Position numbers and translations under genes: made by a program. This document shows, piece by piece, positions 34,595-42,562 of a stretch of 64,000 nt of DNA. The DNA is taken from assembly GCA_900554695.1 (NCBI GenBank), contig USHV01000011.1:10956-74955 (forward strand), given 5' to 3'. Within the stretch, counting starts at the first letter, position 1. Each line of letters starts with the position of its first letter. Under the pieces are notes generated by a model that ran no database searches, was not told the DNA's origin, and worked only from the letters and a program-made list of their open reading frames with translations. The stretch is from an uncultured Prevotella sp. Lineage in GTDB: Bacteria; Bacteroidota; Bacteroidia; Bacteroidales; Bacteroidaceae.

Positions 34595-36129
34595 GCGGCA
34601 GAGCGGTGAAGGCGCACTGCATAGGTGCCCAGACCGTAGGCGCAGGCTATTATGACATATATCAGCAGCACGCGCGGCACGTCCAGGCGTATGCCGTCAA
34701 CCGAGGCACCCGGCAGCGAGGCTATGAACTCCAGCCCGCCGTTGAGCCACGACACCGACATCGCGAGCACTCCACCGACCAAAGACTGCACGGCAGGCAG
34801 CGGCGTGAGCACGAACATCGTGAAGGTGCAATAAAGAATGAACGTCGTGAGCGGCACGGCTATTATGTTGGTCAAAAGGAAATAACACGAGAAACGGCCG
34901 AAATAATAGGCTATGAGGGGCGCTACGCCCAGCTGTGCGGCCACCGACACAGCCGTCATGGCCCACAGCCAGCGGAACGGTCGGAAACGCCACACCATTC
35001 TGTCGGAAAGACAACGATATATGGGATTGTAGAAAACGAATATGGCAAGCACCGCCATGAAAGACATCTGAAAACCGATATCCCAAAGATAAAGCGGGTT
35101 TGAGGCAAGCATTACTATTGCCGCAAACGAAAGAGTATTGAGCGACATACGGTCGCGATTGAGCAGCGAGACTACCGAACACAGGCTGAACATGGTTGCG
35201 GCACGCATCACGCTCGGCTGCATTCCTACCATGAAGACATACGCCCACATGGAAACCACGATGACAGCCTGCCCCACCGCATAGGTGCGACGGTGCAGGA
35301 AAAGCAACGAAAGTATGACGTATATTATGCCGAGATGCAGGCCTGAGAGTGCAAGCACGTGCGACGCGCCGGTAATGGAATATGTCTCCTTCAGCTCCTT
35401 GGTCAGTGCTGACTTGTCGCCGAGCGTCATGGCTGCCACCACAGCCTGCTCGTCGTCAGGCACATCATGGCCGGCGTAGATGTGTGCGAGGAGCGACTCA
35501 CGCATACGCATTGCACGCAATGCAATCCTGTCAAGACGCGACAGACGCTCAAGACTAACCTGACGGCTCTGCCACGAGGACGGCAACACAAACGTAGTAG
35601 CCACAAAATCGTGTATCAACAGCCAGCGACGGTAATCGAAATTGGATTCCGGATAATAGTTTTCCGGCTCGCGCAGCTCCGACGCAATGCGCATGCCGTC
35701 GCCTACGGAAAGCCTCTCGGCGCGGCTGTACGGCGTGTCACGCAGTATGCTCGCCTTCACCTTGTGTCCGGCAAGAGGGCCGTCGGTCAGCAACAGGTCG
35801 CATCTTACCACCTTGCCACGCACTACTGGCCGCCCGGCAACCACCGCCTCATATTCCACAGGCACGTCAGGCAACGCCACGCTTACGTCTCTAATCTGCG
35901 CCGTGACACACCAGGCACCTGCCAGTATTATGATTATCATAATGACGGTGCTCTGTATTATCGGTCTGCGCCAGAGCAAAAGCGACACCGACAAAAGCGC
36001 AACGGTTGACAGCATCCATACCCACTGCGCCACCACGCCATAAAGGGCATTGCCCAAAATTATGCCCATGATGAGCATAATCGCCACACGCAGCAGCGGG
36101 TACAGCTGTATTCTACCGTTGGTTATCAT
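34579..36129 (-). CDS. ComEC/Rec2-family DNA-uptake channel, without the metallo-beta-lactamase domain
   Basis: A 516-residue polytopic membrane protein. It has an N-terminal helical segment plus a DUF4131/OB-like region (about 60-190, AGRPVVRGKVVRCDLLLTDG) and the Competence membrane core with the diagnostic ITGASHVLALSGLHLGIIYVILSLLFL and MQPSVMRAATMFSLCSVVSLLNRD. It ends shortly after the membrane core. Longer relatives continue with a C-terminal metallo-beta-lactamase domain; it is not here, and no frame 3' of the stop extends into one. Start ATG overlaps the preceding gene's stop by 4 bp (ATGA), so translation is coupled. Confidence 0.88.
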   Translation of the reverse strand: MITNGRIQLYPLLRVAIMLIMGIILGNALYGVVAQWVWMLSTVALLSVSLLLWRRPIIQSTVIMIIIILAGAWCVTAQIRDVSVALPDVPVEYEAVVAGRPVVRGKVVRCDLLLTDGPLAGHKVKASILRDTPYSRAERLSVGDGMRIASELREPENYYPESNFDYRRWLLIHDFVATTFVLPSSWQSRQVSLERLSRLDRIALRAMRMRESLLAHIYAGHDVPDDEQAVVAAMTLGDKSALTKELKETYSITGASHVLALSGLHLGIIYVILSLLFLHRRTYAVGQAVIVVSMWAYVFMVGMQPSVMRAATMFSLCSVVSLLNRDRMSLNTLSFAAIVMLASNPLYLWDIGFQMSFMAVLAIFVFYNPIYRCLSDRMVWRFRPFRWLWAMTAVSVAAQLGVAPLIAYYFGRFSCYFLLTNIIAVPLTTFILYCTFTMFVLTPLPAVQSLVGGVLAMSVSWLNGGLEFIASLPGASVDGIRLDVPRVLLIYVIIACAYGLGTYAVRLHRSAAYMRK

Positions 36130-36824
36130 TCATAATCGTCTATAACATTGTTGATGAAATCCATCATCGGCTTGCCAACCTTGAATATCTTCACTATCTC
36201 GTCGAGCCACCGGTCGCCCTCGAAGAAGGTGTCGGGCACGGCCTTCCAGCAGCAGAAATCCTTCATACGAAGATATTCTATGTGCTCGTAGTCGCGCGGG
36301 AAACCAGACGGACAGGTCTTCAGATGTTCCAGTCCGAATCCTTTTGGAGAGTCCCAGTCGCCGCATCCCGGACGTCCGAAAAACTTCAGGAAGGTGTCGT
36401 TCTCCACACACTTCAGCCATTCGTCTATGTTACCCATAATCTCGTTGCGGCACGAAGTGAGGATGTTGGTGGGCAACCAATAGTTGCCGCACGACACAAG
36501 GCAGTGTCCCGGTTCGATATGGATGTAATATCCGCCGTGCAAAGCCTTCTTGCCGTGGGCGGCGATATAGGCTCCGAGATGACGCTTGTAGGGCGACTTG
36601 TCGGCCGAGAAACGCGTGTCGCGATAGAAACGGTAGGTGGAGTCCTTCACCGTTATGTGTGCCACCGACGGGTCGAACGTGGCTATGCGCGCAATGGCTT
36701 TGGCCACACCGTCCTCAAAATCGGCCCTTACGGCTGTATATTCATCCTTATGTTCGTTGAACCACGGTCGGTTGTTGTTGGCCGACAGGTCCTTCAGAAA
36801 CTTCAATATTCTTTTTATGTCCAT
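36126..36824 (-). CDS. DUF2461 family protein (TIGR02453)
   Basis: A 232-residue cytoplasmic protein of DUF2461. Seen: MDIKRILKFLKDLSANNNRPWFNEHKDEYTAVRADFEDGV, VKDSTYRFYRDTRFSADKSPYKRHLGAYI (the conserved RDxRFSxDKSPYK block), GYYIHIEPGHCLVSCGNYWLPT and the YLRMKDFCCWKAVPD end. The family is common in bacteria and of unknown activity. ATG at 36824 starts the conserved domain; the 27-residue longer version begins at a basic low-complexity stretch and is rejected. It is translationally coupled to comEC. Confidence 0.87.
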   Translation of the reverse strand: MDIKRILKFLKDLSANNNRPWFNEHKDEYTAVRADFEDGVAKAIARIATFDPSVAHITVKDSTYRFYRDTRFSADKSPYKRHLGAYIAAHGKKALHGGYYIHIEPGHCLVSCGNYWLPTNILTSCRNEIMGNIDEWLKCVENDTFLKFFGRPGCGDWDSPKGFGLEHLKTCPSGFPRDYEHIEYLRMKDFCCWKAVPDTFFEGDRWLDEIVKIFKVGKPMMDFINNVIDDYE

Positions 36825-36960
36825 TGTTGTCTGTTTGTTTTTGTGGTCTCGTTGTTGTGTTTCGTCATCGTCATACCATACTTTCATGTCTTCAGTAATG
36901 GCCATGTATGGCAGTCACGAAGAAAGAGTCGGCCGCCTGTTCTACGTTCCTTATGTCCGC

Positions 36961-37608
36961 TCAGAGGCGCGATCCTTCCATGCGTTTCGGGCAGACGTCG
37001 GCCAGTCCGCACTTGGCGCAGTGGGGCGAACGGCTCGTACACACGTATCGGCCGTGCAGAAGCAGCCAGTGATGGGCACGTGGCACGTCTTCGGCAGGCA
37101 CGTTTTTCATCAGTTCCTGCTCCACCTTGTATGGCGTATTGGCCGTACGCGGCACCAGACCGAGCCTGTGGCTCACACGATAGACGTGCGTATCGACAGC
37201 CATAGCCGAGCGTCCGAACGCCACAGCCTGCATCACGTTGGCTGTCTTACGGCCCACACCGGGCAGGCGCAGAAGCTGGTCGAAATCCTCAGGGACCTCT
37301 CCTCCATGCTCACTCATCAGCATACGGGCCATCTCTACAAGATGTTTTGCCTTGGCATTCGGATAAGACACGCTCTTGACATACTCGTAAATCTCGTCCG
37401 GCTCAGCCGCCGCCATACTCGCGGCATCAGGATAATTCCTGAAAAGTTCGGGCGTTATCTGGTTCACCCGTTTGTCCGTGCACTGTGCGCTGAGTATCAC
37501 TGCCACAAGCAACTGGAACACACTGCCGAACTCGAGTTCGGTTGTCACCTCCGGCATACTTGTCCTGAAATAGTTGAGGACATACTGATATCTTTCTTTT
37601 TTTGTCAT
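36961..37608 (-). CDS. nth: Endonuclease III (DNA glycosylase / AP lyase)
   Basis: A 215-residue base-excision enzyme that removes oxidised pyrimidines. The helix-hairpin-helix LLRLPGVGRKTANVMQ holds the catalytic Lys and AVDTHVYRVSHRLGL holds the catalytic Asp. The [4Fe-4S] ligands are C-x6-C-x2-C-x5-C in VCTSRSPHCAKCGLADVC. All expected residues are present. It is 136 bp upstream of DUF2461 on the same strand; they may share a transcript but a separate promoter is possible. Confidence 0.96.
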   Translation of the reverse strand: MTKKERYQYVLNYFRTSMPEVTTELEFGSVFQLLVAVILSAQCTDKRVNQITPELFRNYPDAASMAAAEPDEIYEYVKSVSYPNAKAKHLVEMARMLMSEHGGEVPEDFDQLLRLPGVGRKTANVMQAVAFGRSAMAVDTHVYRVSHRLGLVPRTANTPYKVEQELMKNVPAEDVPRAHHWLLLHGRYVCTSRSPHCAKCGLADVCPKRMEGSRL

Positions 37609-37662
37609 ATACTGTGTAATGCAAATATGCTTCCGCCGTTACGTCTTCAGAAAACGACGCGG

Positions 37663-37752
37663 CAGATAAGCCTATGCAAAGATATTGAAAATAGGCTTCA
37701 AATCGACATGCACGACCGATTTATTGTCCCACGGCGGTGCTTTTTCACAATA
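37663..37752. repeat. Degenerate array-like units (candidate decayed array E)
   Basis: Units at 37663-37684 and 37685-37706 are in exact 22-bp register, with GATAAGCCTATGC and GAAAATAGGCTTCAAATC cores, and a third unit-like piece near 37731. Match to the array consensus is weaker than in arrays A-D. Confidence 0.35.
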
Positions 37753-37776
37753 TCAGCCACGTTCCGAGATACAGAA

Positions 37777-37831
37777 AAAGCCCCGCCGACACTTCCGGAA
37801 ACGTTTTATTCCGTAATGTCGGCGGGGCTTT
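37777..37831 (-). terminator. Terminator of the OmpH-like gene
   Basis: A 15-bp GC-rich stem (AAAGCCCCGCCGACA 37777-37791 / TGTCGGCGGGGCTTT 37817-37831) with a 25-nt loop. On the minus strand it is followed by TTTTTCTG. It lies about 145 bp after the stop at 37978. Confidence 0.75.
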
Positions 37832-37977
37832 GAGGCGTGAAACCGGACCATATCGGCCGGCCACGCGGTGCGACGCATCTCACGTCACTGAGTATGTCAT
37901 CCCGGGAAAACACGTTTTATACACAACAGTCTCCACCTGCACACCGCACCGGAGAGTGCATCCGGGCAAATAATTCA

Positions 37978-38601
37978 TTATTTCTTTTTCCCGTCAGATT
38001 CCTTATCCTTTGCGGGAGAAGATTTATATGCCTTGTTCAGACCTGCAATAACCTCGTTGGTTATGTCGTGAGCCTTGTCGGCATAAAGAATGTTGTCGCC
38101 CGCCTTACTGAGAATGAGGCTGTATTTCTTATCCTTGTTATATACAGCGAGGAAATGCTGTATGCTGTCGCGCAGGGCGTTGTTATACTTTTCGGTCTCT
38201 GCCTGGAACTCACTGCTAAGACGCTGATTGAGAGCCTGAAGGTCTGTGTTCTGCTTCTGCAGCTGTGCTCCTATTCTCTCGGCCTGGTCACGTGTATATG
38301 CGTTCTGCTGCAGTTTCTGCTGGAAGTTTGCGGCAGCGGTCTCGAGTTGCTGCTGTTTCTGTCCGAGAGTATTCTGGATGTTCTGTCCCTTCTTCTGCAG
38401 AATCAGAGAATATTCCTTACAGAATTTGTACTGTGTCATAATGCTGTCAACCTCGACAAATGCAATCTTTGTTTCTGTCGGAGCGACCTTTCCGCTTTCA
38501 GACTTGTTGTCCATCTGAGACTGAGACTTGTCGCATGAGGTGACTGCAAGAACAGTAACGGCAGCGACAGCAAGCGTACCGAAAAAGTTTTTCTTATTCA
38601 T
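37978..38601 (-). CDS. OmpH/Skp-family periplasmic chaperone, lipoprotein
   Basis: A 207-residue protein with lipobox VLAVTSC near the N-terminus, then the Skp signature KIAFVEVDSIMTQYKFCKEYSLIL, a long coiled coil (GQNIQNTLGQKQQQLETAAANFQQKLQQNAYTRDQAERIGAQLQKQNTDLQAL) and the C-terminal region YNKDKKYSLILSKAGDNILYADKAHDITNEVIAGLNK. Skp proteins hold unfolded outer-membrane proteins in the periplasm. Lipid anchoring is the Bacteroidota variant. It has a good terminator; its promoter is not evident. Confidence 0.88.
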   Translation of the reverse strand: MNKKNFFGTLAVAAVTVLAVTSCDKSQSQMDNKSESGKVAPTETKIAFVEVDSIMTQYKFCKEYSLILQKKGQNIQNTLGQKQQQLETAAANFQQKLQQNAYTRDQAERIGAQLQKQNTDLQALNQRLSSEFQAETEKYNNALRDSIQHFLAVYNKDKKYSLILSKAGDNILYADKAHDITNEVIAGLNKAYKSSPAKDKESDGKKK

Positions 38602-38647
38602 TTTTATTGTTATTGTATTTAATTATTGTTTCCGTTATGATGTTCCG

Positions 38648-38842
38648 TCAATAGGCCTTGCCCTTTGCGCGTGCCTCACGGTCCTGGTCCATGACACAGT
38701 GTATGCCGTTCTTGCGCATAAGCGGGTTCTCATGTATATGCTGTGACGAGAACTTACCGTTTTTCTTAAAGATTATTCTTACGCATAATAATGCCGTTGC
38801 AATAGCAATAATTAACACGCAGAGAAGCAAAGTTTCTACCAT
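38648..38842 (-). CDS. Small membrane protein, conserved in Bacteroidales
   Basis: A 64-residue protein with one N-terminal helix (LLLCVLIIAIATALLCVRIIF) followed by a soluble tail FKKNGKFSSQHIHENPLMRKNGIHCVMDQDREARAKG. I recognise the tail pattern (KFSSQHI...GIHCVxxQDR) from small proteins in other Bacteroidales but know of no function. It has its own well-formed promoter (38864-38893), which supports that it is a real gene, and lies 46 bp upstream of the OmpH-like gene on the same strand. Confidence 0.75.
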   Translation of the reverse strand: MVETLLLCVLIIAIATALLCVRIIFKKNGKFSSQHIHENPLMRKNGIHCVMDQDREARAKGKAY

Positions 38843-38863
38843 TTTTATTTAATTTTGTGCCTA

Positions 38864-38893
38864 CAAAGATAATGCAAAACACGGACAGAACAA
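38864..38893 (-). promoter_or_regulatory. Bacteroidota-type promoter for the small membrane protein (and possibly ompH)
   Basis: On the minus strand TTG (38893-38891) and TATCTTTG (38871-38864), 19 bp apart. The gene starts at 38842, about 20 bp away. Confidence 0.7.
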
Positions 38894-39043
38894 AATAATT
38901 TATTTATTTTTAGCCCTTGATTCGCTTATCTTGTATCTTTCGTCGCCAAAGTATCTTGCAAAAAGCAGAACGCCCCTGTATAAAGGCTTTGCGGAAGCTG
39001 CGGGCGACATGAATAATGAACATTCAATATAAACAATATTATT

Positions 39044-40495
39044 ATGGAAATGAAAGAATTGAAACCGGCTCTTGTATTTGAGCATTTCGCTAAGATCAAC
39101 AGCATCCCGCGCCCATCAAAGCACGAGGAGAAGATGATTGAGTATCTTAAAGAATTCGGCGAACAGCGCAATCTTGACACTAAAGTGGACGAAACCGGAA
39201 ACGTAATCATACGTAAGCCTGCCACAAAAGGCTACGAGAATCGTCCGACAGTGATACTGCAGAGCCACATGGATATGGTATGCGACAAACTTGTTGACGT
39301 GGATTTCGATTTCCACAAAGACGCAATACAGACATACATCGACGGCGAATGGCTCAGAGCCAAAGGCACAACCCTCGGTGCCGACGACGGCATCGGATGC
39401 GCCATTGAGCTGGCTCTGCTCGACAGCAACGACATAGAGCATGGTCCGATAGAGTGTGTCTTCACACGCGATGAGGAAACAGGACTCACCGGAGCATTAG
39501 GAATGAAGGGTGACTTCATGACCGGAAAGATGCTCATAAACCTCGACTCAGAGGACGAAGGACAGATTTTCGTATCATGCGCAGGCGGTCTGACCACACG
39601 TGCAAAGTTCAGTTTCACCAGAGAAAACGCACATGAGGACTACTTCTTCATCAAAGTTGCCATCAAGGGATTGCTCGGCGGACACTCCGGAGACGACATC
39701 GACAAGAAACGCGCAAATGCAATCAAGATTCTGACCCGTTTCCTCTTCAAGGAGCAGGAAAAGACAGATCTGAGACTGGCACAGTTCAATTCGGGAAAGA
39801 TGCACAACGCAATACCGCGCGACGGAAGCGTTGTATTCGCCGTACCGGCAGACATGAAGGAGACAGTACGTGCCGACTGGAACGTATTCGCAACCGAGGT
39901 TGAAGAAGAATTCCACGTAACCGACACAACCATGAAGTTCATGATGGAAAGCACCGAACGCTGCGAGGTAATGCCAAAAGAGACAAGCACGAAGATAATA
40001 CTCGCACTGCAAGGCATCGACAACGGCATTTTCGCAATGTGTCAGGACGAAGCTCTGTCATGGATGGTTGAGACATCGAGCAACGTGGCAAGCGTAACGA
40101 CATCTGAAAACAGCCTTGAAGTTGTGGCATCACAGCGTTCGAACGTAATGAGCAATCTCGAGAACCAGTGCAACACAATCAAAGCCGTATTCCAGCTTGC
40201 AGGCGCCGAGGTAAAACAGGGCGACGGTTATCCGGCATGGAAGATGAAGGCCGACAGCGAACTGACAAAGACTGCCGTTGAGTCATACAAGAAACTGTTC
40301 GGCAAAGAGCCTGTTGTAAAAGGAATACACGCCGGACTTGAATGCGGTCTTTTCTCTGAGCGCTATCCTGACCTCGACATGATTTCGTTCGGACCGACTC
40401 TCCGCGGCGTACACACGCCTGACGAATGCCTCCTCATCCCTACCGTACAGATGGTATGGGATCATATGCTTGACATTCTGAAAAACGTGAAATAA
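39044..40495 (+). CDS. pepD: Aminoacyl-histidine dipeptidase (M20 family)
   Basis: A 483-residue cytosolic Xaa-His dipeptidase (carnosinase-like, M20C). Metal and catalytic residues seen: HMDMVCDK, TTLGADDGIGCAIELAL, FTRDEETGLTGA, LINLDSEDEGQIFVSCAGG, GGHSGDDIDKKRANAI and GIHAGLECGLFSER. Length and order match the family. It degrades histidine-containing dipeptides. Followed after 4 bp by a small lipoprotein gene, so the two probably share a transcript. Confidence 0.95.
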   Translation: MEMKELKPALVFEHFAKINSIPRPSKHEEKMIEYLKEFGEQRNLDTKVDETGNVIIRKPATKGYENRPTVILQSHMDMVCDKLVDVDFDFHKDAIQTYIDGEWLRAKGTTLGADDGIGCAIELALLDSNDIEHGPIECVFTRDEETGLTGALGMKGDFMTGKMLINLDSEDEGQIFVSCAGGLTTRAKFSFTRENAHEDYFFIKVAIKGLLGGHSGDDIDKKRANAIKILTRFLFKEQEKTDLRLAQFNSGKMHNAIPRDGSVVFAVPADMKETVRADWNVFATEVEEEFHVTDTTMKFMMESTERCEVMPKETSTKIILALQGIDNGIFAMCQDEALSWMVETSSNVASVTTSENSLEVVASQRSNVMSNLENQCNTIKAVFQLAGAEVKQGDGYPAWKMKADSELTKTAVESYKKLFGKEPVVKGIHAGLECGLFSERYPDLDMISFGPTLRGVHTPDECLLIPTVQMVWDHMLDILKNVK

Positions 40496-40499
40496 CTAA

Positions 40500-40892
40500 A
40501 TGAAAAAGATAAAAACAATCACTCTATTCTGCGCCGCAATCCTCTTATCGGGTTGCGGCAGCGGAAATAAAGCAAAAAATCTTGTAAGCGATTTTCTTGA
40601 CGTGAATCTGAAGAACAACGACATTTCCGATGTTGAATTCTCCGCACTCGACTCCACTTCACTCGTAAGTGACAGCATCATAAACGTGATGCGCAGCGAC
40701 ATGGGAAAGTCAAACGTGTTCAAGAGCGGCATAAAGTACGCCGACAGAATAAAAGGACAGAAACTGTATTTCATCAGCGTGAACTACAAAGCGTCCAACG
40801 GCAAGAAGATGAAACACACGTTCTATATGAACAACAACGTGAACGACGTAGTGTGCGTAAAGACTGACGTCGTGAATACAGAAAACATCTGA
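40500..40892 (+). CDS. Small lipoprotein of unknown function
   Basis: A 130-residue protein with a clear lipobox (MKKIKTITLFCAAILLSGC) and a compact alpha/beta domain after it (NKAKNLVSDFLDVNLKNNDISDVEFSALDSTS; YFISVNYKASNGKKMKHTFYMNNNVNDVV). The C-terminal strand pattern resembles small NTF2-like or DUF4878-type lipoproteins, but I cannot name the family. It follows pepD by 4 bp and ends before a hairpin. Confidence 0.75.
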   Translation: MKKIKTITLFCAAILLSGCGSGNKAKNLVSDFLDVNLKNNDISDVEFSALDSTSLVSDSIINVMRSDMGKSNVFKSGIKYADRIKGQKLYFISVNYKASNGKKMKHTFYMNNNVNDVVCVKTDVVNTENI

Positions 40893-40928
40893 AAACACAC
40901 GGAGGCAAAAAAACTGCCGACATAATAA

Positions 40929-40969
40929 AAAAAAGAGAATCACATCACTAAGATATGATTCTCTTTTTT
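40929..40969. terminator. Bidirectional terminator between the pepD operon and tRNA-Pro
   Basis: AAAAAAGAGAATCA (40929-40942) pairs with TGATTCTCTTTTTT (40956-40969), 14 bp with a 13-nt loop. Placed between a plus-strand operon and a minus-strand tRNA, it can serve both. Confidence 0.8.
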
Positions 40970-40976
40970 GTTTGTG

Positions 40977-41050
40977 TCGGGGCGACAGGATTCGAACCTG
41001 CGACCGCCTGGTCCCAAACCAGAAGCGCTACCGGGCTGCGCTACACCCCG
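40977..41050 (-). tRNA. tRNA-Pro (anticodon TGG)
   Basis: A 74-nt cloverleaf on the minus strand. Acceptor stem CGGGGTG / CGCCCCG (one G-U pair), T arm GCAGGTTCGAATCCTGT, anticodon stem-loop CTGGTTTGGGACCAG with anticodon TGG, discriminator A. CCA is not encoded. The tail end lies 8 bp from the bidirectional hairpin. Confidence 0.93.
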
Positions 41051-41121
41051 AAAATGCAAGACTTCCGAATTGCGAGTGCAAAAGTACTCGTTTTTTCTGA
41101 ATCTTGCAAATTTTTAAGCAA

Positions 41122-42309
41122 TTATTTTATGATTCCTTGTTCAACAAATATCTTTTTCAAGATCTGAACGCCACGTTCCACCTGTTCCTCCGTATGCGTA
41201 GCCATAAGAGCGAAGCGCACGAGAGTGTCCTGCGGAGCACAAGCCGGCGGGATGACAGAGTTGATGAACACTCCGTTGTCGTAAGCCAGTTTGGTTACGA
41301 GGAATGTCTTTGTTGCGTCTCTTACATAAAGCGGTATGATAGGGCTTTCTGTGTCACCGATCTCGAATCCTTCCTCTCTGAAACGGCGCAAAGCATATTT
41401 CGTGACAGCCCAAAGCTTCTGTATGCGCTCCGGTTCTTCCTGTATGATATGCAGTGCCTCCATGGCAGCGGCAGTAGCAGCAGGAGTGTCAGATGCGCTG
41501 AATATGTAAGTACGGCATGTGTGACGCAGATAGTTTATGGTGTCAGAATCACTGGCAATGAATCCGCCTATACTTGCGAGCGACTTTGAGAAAGTACCCA
41601 TGATGAGGTCAATCTCGTCAGTGAGTCCGAAATAATCGCACACTCCACGGCCGTCACGTCCGAACACTCCGATGCCGTGAGCCTCGTCAACCATTATCGA
41701 ACAATTATACTTATGCTTGAGCTCAACTATCGCCGGCAGGTTGGCAAGGTCGCCTTCCATAGAGAACACGCCGTCAACGATAATAAGTTTCACAGCATCG
41801 TGAGGAAGAGTCTTCAGGATGTTCTCCAGATCTTCCATATCGTTGTGCTTGTAATGGAGCTGTCTGGCGAACGACAGACGGCGGCCATCAACGATGCTCG
41901 CATGGTCGCGGTCATCACAAATGATATAGTCGCCACGTCCTACAACCATGGCAATCACTCCTGCATTCACCGAGAAACCGGTAGAAAAGCACAATGCTTC
42001 GTCCTTGCCCACAAACTCGGCAAGTTCTTTCTCCAACTGAACATGCAGATCAAGAGTACCGTTTAGGAAACGGCTTCCGGCACAACCAGAACCATACTTG
42101 TCAAGTGCAGCCTTCGCTGCGTCAATCACACGCTGATCGCCGGTCAATCCGGTATATGCATTTGAGCCGAACATGAGCACTTTATGGCCACCCATTTCAA
42201 CTTCTGTGCCCTGCTTGCTCGTAATCTGACGGAAATAAGGATACATTCCAGCCTCCATTATCTTCTGAGGCTCTCGATAATTCTTGTATCTTTCTTGTAA
42301 TTGTCCCAT
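41122..42309 (-). CDS. spt: Serine palmitoyltransferase (alpha-oxoamine synthase)
   Basis: A 395-residue PLP enzyme. The N-terminus MGQLQERYKNYREPQKIMEAGMYPYFRQI and VLMFGSNAYTGLTGD, FSVNAGVIAMVVGRGDYIICDDRDHASIVDGRRLS match Bacteroides serine palmitoyltransferase more than BioF or Kbl. The PLP Lys is in TFSKSLASIGG and the Asp in MVDEAHGIG. It condenses serine and palmitoyl-CoA, the first step of sphingolipid synthesis in the inner membrane. It is divergent from a lipid kinase, in line with a sphingolipid role. Kbl (2-amino-3-ketobutyrate ligase) activity remains an alternative. Confidence 0.82.
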   Translation of the reverse strand: MGQLQERYKNYREPQKIMEAGMYPYFRQITSKQGTEVEMGGHKVLMFGSNAYTGLTGDQRVIDAAKAALDKYGSGCAGSRFLNGTLDLHVQLEKELAEFVGKDEALCFSTGFSVNAGVIAMVVGRGDYIICDDRDHASIVDGRRLSFARQLHYKHNDMEDLENILKTLPHDAVKLIIVDGVFSMEGDLANLPAIVELKHKYNCSIMVDEAHGIGVFGRDGRGVCDYFGLTDEIDLIMGTFSKSLASIGGFIASDSDTINYLRHTCRTYIFSASDTPAATAAAMEALHIIQEEPERIQKLWAVTKYALRRFREEGFEIGDTESPIIPLYVRDATKTFLVTKLAYDNGVFINSVIPPACAPQDTLVRFALMATHTEEQVERGVQILKKIFVEQGIIK

Positions 42310-42355
42310 TACTAATTTAAATAGGTAAAAATCTTCTTTTTCTTAATTCAAGGTG

Positions 42356-42363
42356 CAAAGATA
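42356..42363 (-). promoter_or_regulatory. -7 element of the serine palmitoyltransferase gene
   Basis: TATCTTTG on the minus strand at 42363-42356 with C next to it, about 50 bp upstream of the start at 42309. No clear TTG at the expected place. Confidence 0.5.
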
Positions 42364-42457
42364 CAAAAAAGATATTATAAACATATTTTTTTAGTAAGAA
42401 ATATACCTTTTTGTTAATTTTGTACAACGGCCGCCCCACTCATTACCGTTTTTTTAG

Positions 42458-42465
42458 TATATTTG
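42458..42465 (+). promoter_or_regulatory. -7 element of the lipid kinase gene
   Basis: TATATTTG at 42458-42465 followed by CC, about 100 bp upstream of the ATG at 42563. A matching TTG is not seen. Confidence 0.45.
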
Positions 42466-42562
42466 CCAATAATGGCTTCAGCCAAAACAAGCCACACATT
42501 ATCAATAAGTAAACAATATCCGATAAAACAGTTAGACTTGACGTTAATATCAGACTATAAAT

